Source of the DNA: a bacterium | Lineage (GTDB): Bacteria > Elusimicrobiota > Elusimicrobia > Elusimicrobiales > UBA9959 | Length of the DNA: 36,148 bases | Direction: 5' to 3' | Assembly: GCA_021811405.1 (NCBI GenBank) | Contig: JAJZOZ010000008.1 | Span: 1-36,148, forward strand | Part shown: positions 31,082 to 36,148 of the stretch, in pieces | Layout of the letters: each line of letters begins with the position of its first letter | Position numbering within the stretch: the stretch's first letter is position 1 | Notes under the pieces: generated by a model | Told to the model about the DNA's origin: nothing | Databases searched by the model: none | What the model saw: only the letters and a program-made list of their open reading frames with translations | Position numbers and translations under genes: made by a program

Positions 31082-34000
31082 CTACTTCACGTTCAGCGTA
31101 AAGCCCGCCGAATGCGCCGCGAACTCCGGCGCGTACATCGACTGTATCACCGCCGCCCCGGCCTTGAAAGTGCCGGGCGCCGTAGGCCGCAGCCGGTACT
31201 TCAGCACGTATTCCCCGTGCGGCAGCCATTCCACGAAGAAGTTCGTGAGGGAGTCGCGCGGCTCCTCGTAGCGCGCCAGCTGCTCCCACTTCCAGCCGCT
31301 GGTCAGCTGCTCGGCCTCGAAACCGGCGGCCTTCGGGTCCATGATGCGCACGTATTCGAACTGCGAGCGCGTCCTGACTGTGAGGTGCACCTCCACCTCG
31401 TCCCCGACATTGACCGCGTCCCCGTCGGAGAGAGGCTTCAGGGCGTAGTCCGCCCCCTCCTTCGCGCGCAGGAAATACCGGCGCGAGACGTTCATCATCC
31501 CGTCGGGGGACTCCTTCGCCTGCCTGTCGGTCGTATAGATGCCGGTGAAAGAGGCGAAGGCCAGGCCTGGCCCCTTCTTCCGCACGGTCGGGGAGAGGTC
31601 CCCGGCTGTCACTTCGTCGCCGTACTTGGACCAGCGCAGCGGCTTCGAGACCCAGTCGAACGGCTTCAGCTCCACCTTCTCCGTGGCGGAGCCCATGGTC
31701 ACCGAGAAAGAGTCCCCTTTGTCCAGGGCGCCCCTGGCCTTCATAACGTCCAGCAGCGAATAGATGGCCGCGGCGGAGGCCTTCGTGGACTTCCATTCGT
31801 TGTTCTTGCGGTTGAACAGCAGCCACCGCACCATGCCCGGTATCCGGGCGTCCTTCGGCCGCACCGCCAGCAGCGTGCGCAGGATGAAAGCGTGCTTCTC
31901 CACGGTGTCGTTGTACCAGAGCCAGGAGATCTTCTCGGGGGCCCAGTAGACTCCGGAGATATCGTCGGAGCGCGCGCCCTGCATCGCCCCGTCCAGGTAA
32001 GCCCCGGCCTTCTGCTTCTGCCCCAGCCTCAGGTAGACGTACGCCGCGTAGGCCTTGCCCAGCGGGGTCATGGCGGCCGAATGCCTGTCGGCGTAATCGA
32101 CCCAGGCCTTGGCGTAGTTCCTGGCCGTCGCGGCCTCGGGCCAGTCGGCCGGGAACGAGGTGACCACGTAGGCCGCGTATAGCGCCGTCGAGGTCTCCTC
32201 CGGGGCGGGCTTCATGTGCCCCGGGATCTCGGAGAGGGTCCAGGAGAGCGCCCTCTTGGCCATGTCCGCGGGGATGTCCACGCCGTAGCGGGCGGCCTCG
32301 GCCAGGCCCTCCAGCAGGTAAAGCGTCATGTAGAGGCTGGACCTGCCGCCGGGGAACCACGGGAAGGAGCCGTCGGAGAGCTGGTAGGACTTCAGCTTCT
32401 CGAAGGCCTCCCCCTTCTCGGCGGAGACCTTCGCCGGGTCCAGCATGTCCACGACCGGCCAGTAGGACCGGCGGCCGCGGGACTCCGTTTCCCAGGGGGT
32501 CTCCATCAGCGTCATCAGGCGCGCCGGATCGTCCCTGTCCCATTCCGGGGTGAGCGTGGTGCGCCTGGGCAGTTTCGCGGCGGCCTCCCGCAGGGCCGGG
32601 TACTTGCCGTAGAAGCTGTTCGTTATGGCCAGCGGCACGTAGCGGTTCAGCAGCTGCTCGGTGCATTCGTAGGGATAGTGCACCAGGAACGGCAGGCTGT
32701 TGAGCACCGTCAGGATCAGCTGCGGCTGCACCTCCAGGTGCACGGACTCGGTGCGCCGGGTCGGGTCCGGCTCGGTCAGTTCCGGAAGCGAGAAGGTCTT
32801 TGAGGAATTGCCGTCAAGGGCGGCCGCCTGCGAGGCGATAAGGCGCTCGCGGGAAGGCAGCACCGGCAGGTCGTTCTCCTGCGCGTCGGCAAGGCGCCCG
32901 GCGCGGGCCGCGGCCCGGACCTTGTAGACGCCGGTGCCGCGCGGCGCGGCGATGTCCCAGTAAACGGGCGCCGTGCCTCCCGCCCTGACCCGGAAGGACC
33001 TCGCCGGCGTCTTCACTCCGAAGTCCCCGGCCGCTTCTTCGCCGTCGCGGGCTATCCGGAGCGAGACCTCTCCGGAAAGCTCGCCTTCGGTATCGTTCGT
33101 GACCAGCGCGGTAAGCCTGGAGCGGTCTCCCTCGCGGAAGAAGCGCGGGATGTCCAGTCTGACCATCAGGTCCTTTCGCGTGACGGCCTCGGCGGAGAAA
33201 GCCCCGCGCTTAACGTCGCCGGTGATCAGGTATGAGCCGATCTTCCAGGAGGTCAGGCGTTCCGGGATGGAGAAGGAGAAGGTCCCCTTGCCTTTCGCGA
33301 CTTTAAGCTGCGGCTCGTAAAAAGCCGTCTCGGAGAAGTCGGAGCGGACCTTCACGTCCGGTCCCGGGAGGTCGGCCTGCTCGGCGGGCGCGGCCGGCCG
33401 GCCGGGAGCCGGGGCCTTGTCCTTCATCGCCATGGAGTTCCGGGCCGCGGGCGCCATTTCCTGGGCGGCTTCGCCCAGGGCGTCCGCTGATCCCCCCTCG
33501 AAGGCCAGGCTCTTGGCGTAGGCCATACCGCCCCTGCCGCCGTAGACCTGCGAGGAGGCTATACGCAGCGAGGCCAGCTTCCGCTCCAGGGAGGCCGCCC
33601 GGAAGGCGTCGAGCATCCGCCTCACTATCCCCTTGCGCACCGGCAGGTCGGTCACCTGCGGCGTGAACAGGGAGCCCAGCGCCTCGCCCGAAGAATAGCG
33701 CCGCGGGTAGAGCTGGTCCGGCCAGGCCCCGCCGTCGGCGGCGTAATACTCCAGCGAGCGGTCGAACACCTTGACCCTGGCCTCTCCGGAAACGGCCCTG
33801 CCGGCCGCGTCCCGGGCCCGCAGCGTCCAGGAGACCTTCTGCCCTGGCAGCATCGCCTTGTCGTAATCCAGCGAGAGCGAGACGCTCTTGTTCCTGAAAG
33901 GCACCTGGGCGTCGGCCATGCCCGAATAGACGCGGAAATCCCCGGCGCCCAGCCAGCGTACGCCGAAGCCGCCCCGGTGGGGGGCGCCGACCTTCACGCT

Positions 34001-36148
34001 GAAGACCGAAAGCCCGCCCTCCTTCACCGTGGCGCGGGAAAGCACGAAATTGCCGGCCAGTACTTCCGCGAACTTGGCTCCGCGCACCCCGGAGCCGCCT
34101 ATCAGCGCCCTCGCGGTCTCGCCGGGCTGATAGGAATCCCGCTCGAACAGCGTGACCGGGGGCAGGCGCAGCTTCCCGTTCCCGCCGGCTTCCCGCGAGG
34201 CGCAGACCAGGACCACGGAAGATTCGGAACGGCCCCCCCACGGGTCCTTGACGGAGAGCTTAAGCCGGTAGGCTCCCGGCTGCAGGCGGCCCAGCTCGAC
34301 GGCCGACGTCCCCTTCTGGGCGGCGCTCACCCTGCCCCTGGAGACCTGCGGCCCGTCGGGCACGGCGCTGAAGGCCTGTTCGAGCGAGGGATTGGCGCCC
34401 AGGTAGCTCCAGCGGCCGGCATCCGGCTGGCCCGGCTCGCCCTCCAGTCTGTAGAGCTGGTATTCGGCGTCGGCCGCCTGCTGAGAATCGTTCAGGTCGA
34501 GAACGCGCACGTCCACCGCCGCGGGCTTTTCAGGGGTGAAGAAGCCGGCCTGCGGGGCCACGTCGAAAAGATAGGCCTTGGAGCCGGCCCTGTAGTTCCG
34601 CGAGGCGGAAATGGTCCTGCCTCCCGCGTCCATGGTCTCGGCCTCGACCCGGTAGGAGGAAGGGTAGTCCTCGTAGGAGTCGCTTTCCGGCGCCGGGGTG
34701 AAGCCGAAGGAGAATTTCCCGTCGTCGCCGGTCACCGTCTGCCCGGACGCCACTTCCGACTCCGCCCCTCCGCCGTAAACCCAGCGCCAGTACCAGCAGT
34801 AGTAAGGGATATAGCGGGAGCGCTTGACTCGGTATTTCACCACCGCTCCCGGTACGGGAGACCCGAAATAGTAGCGTGCCTCTCCGGTCACGGAGGCTTT
34901 CTGCCCGTAGCGGTAAGGCCTGTCCGGCGCCGCCAGCGTCACTTCGAACTCGGGTCTCTTGTATTCCTCCACCCGGAAATTGGCGGAACCGGAGTAGCTC
35001 CTCCCGAAGTCGGAGACGGTGGCCGTCAGCGTGTAGCCGCCCAGCAGGCGCCCCTCGGGCACTTTGAAGGAGGCCGCCGCGCTGCCCAGGCCCGTCAGCG
35101 GGAGGTCGGCGGAATAAAGCTCCTGCCAGTTCGCGTCCCGCGCGACTACGCTGATCTTCGACTTCCCGTCGTAGGTCTTGTAGCCTCCGGGCAGGCGCAG
35201 GAGCGCGGTGGCCTTGAACTTCACCTCCTGGCCCGGCCGGTATACCGGGCGGTCGGTCTCGGCGAAAACGGAGACCGGCGGCGGCACGTTCAGATAGGCG
35301 CCGGCCTGCGAGCCCCAGTAGGCGTAGGCCCCGCCGTAGCTCAGCAGCGGGTCTACGGAAAGGTACTCGTAGCGGGCCGCGTCGATCCTGAAGGTGTCGG
35401 AGAAGGCGGCGCTGCCGTCCTCCCCCGCCGAGAGCTCGCGCTTCTGCCAGCCGGCCGCGCCGGAACGGGAGAAGGCGGCGTCTATCCTGGCGCCGGCGAG
35501 CGGCTTGCCGTCTAGGGCGTTCACGGCGTAGAAGCGCATAGCGTCCGCCTGGACGTTTCGGCCCGGCGCGGCGGGGTCGAAAAGGAAGTTCTCCGGGTCG
35601 CCGCCTAAACCGGTGGTGCCCAGCAGGAACACGTCGGTTATGTTGAGGATCGCGGCCTTTATGATGGAAGAGCCGTCGTCGAAGTCCCCGTCGCCGGAAG
35701 CGACTACGGCATAGAGCCCCTTCTCGAAAGGAGGCGTATCGACCCGCTGGTCGGCGTAGCGGTACTTGCCCGGGTAGGTCACGGCCTGGCGCCATTCCAG
35801 CGCCGGCTTGCGGGACAGCAGCGCCCGCACCGCGTCCGGCGGCAGGTAACGCAGCTTTTGCAGCGCGTCGCCGTCCCTTCCCGAAAGTTCGCGGAGCTCC
35901 GCCGGGTCGGTCCGGTAGGCGCGGAAATAGACCTGCGGGATATTGCGCGCGCTGACGGAGACGGCCCCGTCGCCGGGCGGCGGGCGGGAAACGGCGGAAA
36001 GCTCGAGGCGCGGCAGTTCTATCTCCGCCCTCATGCTGGCGCAGGAGGCCGCCGGCTTGGACCCGGGAGAGAGCGACTCCGCGCGCTTGCAGAGGCTCAC
36101 GACCTCCTCGAAATCGGAGTTGCCTGATTCCAGGACGGCGGCGCGGTA
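31082..36148 (-). CDS. Bacterial alpha-2-macroglobulin family protein (N-terminus beyond right edge)
   Basis: The frame is open to the right edge, giving 1688 residues in the window. A GTG at 36100 is in frame but is probably internal because the frame continues upstream with helical sequence. Macroglobulin modules follow in order: an MG1/MG2-type segment with 'VFAETDRPVYRPGQEVKFKA' (about 35200-35270), more MG domains, and a Gly/Ala/Pro-rich bait-like stretch (about 33350-33560). Next comes 'PPRF/IPRFFREGDRS'-type A2M core sequence, then the thioester domain with CTEQ at 32665-32654 in 'HYPYECTEQLLNRYVPLA', and a C-terminal receptor-like domain ('EYVLKYRLRPTAPGTFKAG'). Such proteins trap proteases that attack the envelope, bonding them covalently through the thioester. 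The usual partner PbpC is not visible here. The start, and any lipobox, are outside the window. Confidence 0.93.
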   Translation of the reverse strand, partial: YRAAVLESGNSDFEEVVSLCKRAESLSPGSKPAASCASMRAEIELPRLELSAVSRPPPGDGAVSVSARNIPQVYFRAYRTDPAELRELSGRDGDALQKLRYLPPDAVRALLSRKPALEWRQAVTYPGKYRYADQRVDTPPFEKGLYAVVASGDGDFDDGSSIIKAAILNITDVFLLGTTGLGGDPENFLFDPAAPGRNVQADAMRFYAVNALDGKPLAGARIDAAFSRSGAAGWQKRELSAGEDGSAAFSDTFRIDAARYEYLSVDPLLSYGGAYAYWGSQAGAYLNVPPPVSVFAETDRPVYRPGQEVKFKATALLRLPGGYKTYDGKSKISVVARDANWQELYSADLPLTGLGSAAASFKVPEGRLLGGYTLTATVSDFGRSYSGSANFRVEEYKRPEFEVTLAAPDRPYRYGQKASVTGEARYYFGSPVPGAVVKYRVKRSRYIPYYCWYWRWVYGGGAESEVASGQTVTGDDGKFSFGFTPAPESDSYEDYPSSYRVEAETMDAGGRTISASRNYRAGSKAYLFDVAPQAGFFTPEKPAAVDVRVLDLNDSQQAADAEYQLYRLEGEPGQPDAGRWSYLGANPSLEQAFSAVPDGPQVSRGRVSAAQKGTSAVELGRLQPGAYRLKLSVKDPWGGRSESSVVLVCASREAGGNGKLRLPPVTLFERDSYQPGETARALIGGSGVRGAKFAEVLAGNFVLSRATVKEGGLSVFSVKVGAPHRGGFGVRWLGAGDFRVYSGMADAQVPFRNKSVSLSLDYDKAMLPGQKVSWTLRARDAAGRAVSGEARVKVFDRSLEYYAADGGAWPDQLYPRRYSSGEALGSLFTPQVTDLPVRKGIVRRMLDAFRAASLERKLASLRIASSQVYGGRGGMAYAKSLAFEGGSADALGEAAQEMAPAARNSMAMKDKAPAPGRPAAPAEQADLPGPDVKVRSDFSETAFYEPQLKVAKGKGTFSFSIPERLTSWKIGSYLITGDVKRGAFSAEAVTRKDLMVRLDIPRFFREGDRSRLTALVTNDTEGELSGEVSLRIARDGEEAAGDFGVKTPARSFRVRAGGTAPVYWDIAAPRGTGVYKVRAAARAGRLADAQENDLPVLPSRERLIASQAAALDGNSSKTFSLPELTEPDPTRRTESVHLEVQPQLILTVLNSLPFLVHYPYECTEQLLNRYVPLAITNSFYGKYPALREAAAKLPRRTTLTPEWDRDDPARLMTLMETPWETESRGRRSYWPVVDMLDPAKVSAEKGEAFEKLKSYQLSDGSFPWFPGGRSSLYMTLYLLEGLAEAARYGVDIPADMAKRALSWTLSEIPGHMKPAPEETSTALYAAYVVTSFPADWPEAATARNYAKAWVDYADRHSAAMTPLGKAYAAYVYLRLGQKQKAGAYLDGAMQGARSDDISGVYWAPEKISWLWYNDTVEKHAFILRTLLAVRPKDARIPGMVRWLLFNRKNNEWKSTKASAAAIYSLLDVMKARGALDKGDSFSVTMGSATEKVELKPFDWVSKPLRWSKYGDEVTAGDLSPTVRKKGPGLAFASFTGIYTTDRQAKESPDGMMNVSRRYFLRAKEGADYALKPLSDGDAVNVGDEVEVHLTVRTRSQFEYVRIMDPKAAGFEAEQLTSGWKWEQLARYEEPRDSLTNFFVEWLPHGEYVLKYRLRPTAPGTFKAGAAVIQSMYAPEFAAHSAGFTLNVK

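Noticed and set aside
30574-31101. 175-codon plus-strand frame running through copy B
   Set aside because: It overlaps the 106-codon membrane protein in another frame and then the palindromic element. The composition is low-complexity and there is no start signal.
36100-36100. GTG at 36100 as the true start of the alpha-2-macroglobulin gene
   Set aside because: The frame continues open to the right edge with protein-like sequence, no ribosome site suits the GTG, and no signal peptide follows it.

Overview
This is a GC-rich (roughly two-thirds G+C by eye) bacterial chromosomal window, densely packed with genes on both strands. I see no rRNA, tRNA, CRISPR array, phage or transposase gene. Most products carry Sec signal peptides, and several are large multi-domain surface or periplasmic proteins: fibronectin-III (FN3) proteins, a zinc peptidase with a FlgD/type IX-secretion-like C-terminal domain, a PorV/PorQ-like outer-membrane protein, and an alpha-2-macroglobulin. 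This mix suggests a Gram-negative, probably free-living or sediment/groundwater bacterium. Elusimicrobiota is my best guess, but it rests only on gene content and is uncertain.

Layout. 1-3175: a truncated FN3 protein, a LUD-domain protein and a tryptophan-rich coiled-coil protein, all on the minus strand. 3275-6932: a secreted type I pullulanase divergent from a DUF4015-type putative glycoside hydrolase. 6977-10062: a minus-strand operon of an ICMT-like membrane methyltransferase, a phosphopentomutase-family enzyme and a tocopherol-cyclase-like protein. It shares a very compact bidirectional promoter with an M1-M28-PDZ peptidase fusion (10087-13326). 13330-16167: a two-thioredoxin-fold oxidoreductase with a DUF2892 protein, then a Spinster-like MFS transporter coupled to an RluA-family pseudouridine synthase. 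16241-18336: an M18 aminopeptidase and a single-domain asparaginase homologue, separated by a structured repeat. 18396-19427: a divergent ApbE-family lipoprotein. 19553-24598: an operon of a CsgG-like/VWA protein, a GH3 glycosidase and signal peptidase I, followed by a CNT nucleoside transporter. 24682-25893: a GT4 glycosyltransferase. 25883-30494: a minus-strand operon of an FN3 protein, a zinc peptidase with a sorting-like C-terminal domain, and a PorV-like protein. 30590-30910: a small membrane protein. 31082-36148: an alpha-2-macroglobulin truncated by the right edge.

The common theme is processing and uptake of external polymers and peptides (pullulanase, several peptidases, GH3, nucleoside carrier), together with envelope biogenesis and defence (lepB, CsgG/VWA, PorV-like protein, alpha-2-macroglobulin). 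Two observations go beyond single genes. First, two unannotated elements of about 130 bp (17693-17823 and 30951-31078) share a gene-free core of about 69 bp at the same offset, but each is bounded by its own, different inverted-repeat arms. Second, several transcription units have a -10 hexamer 6-10 nt before the start codon and no Shine-Dalgarno sequence, which predicts leaderless mRNAs; one pair uses overlapping -10 elements on the two strands. No gene-free stretch exceeds about 171 bp.
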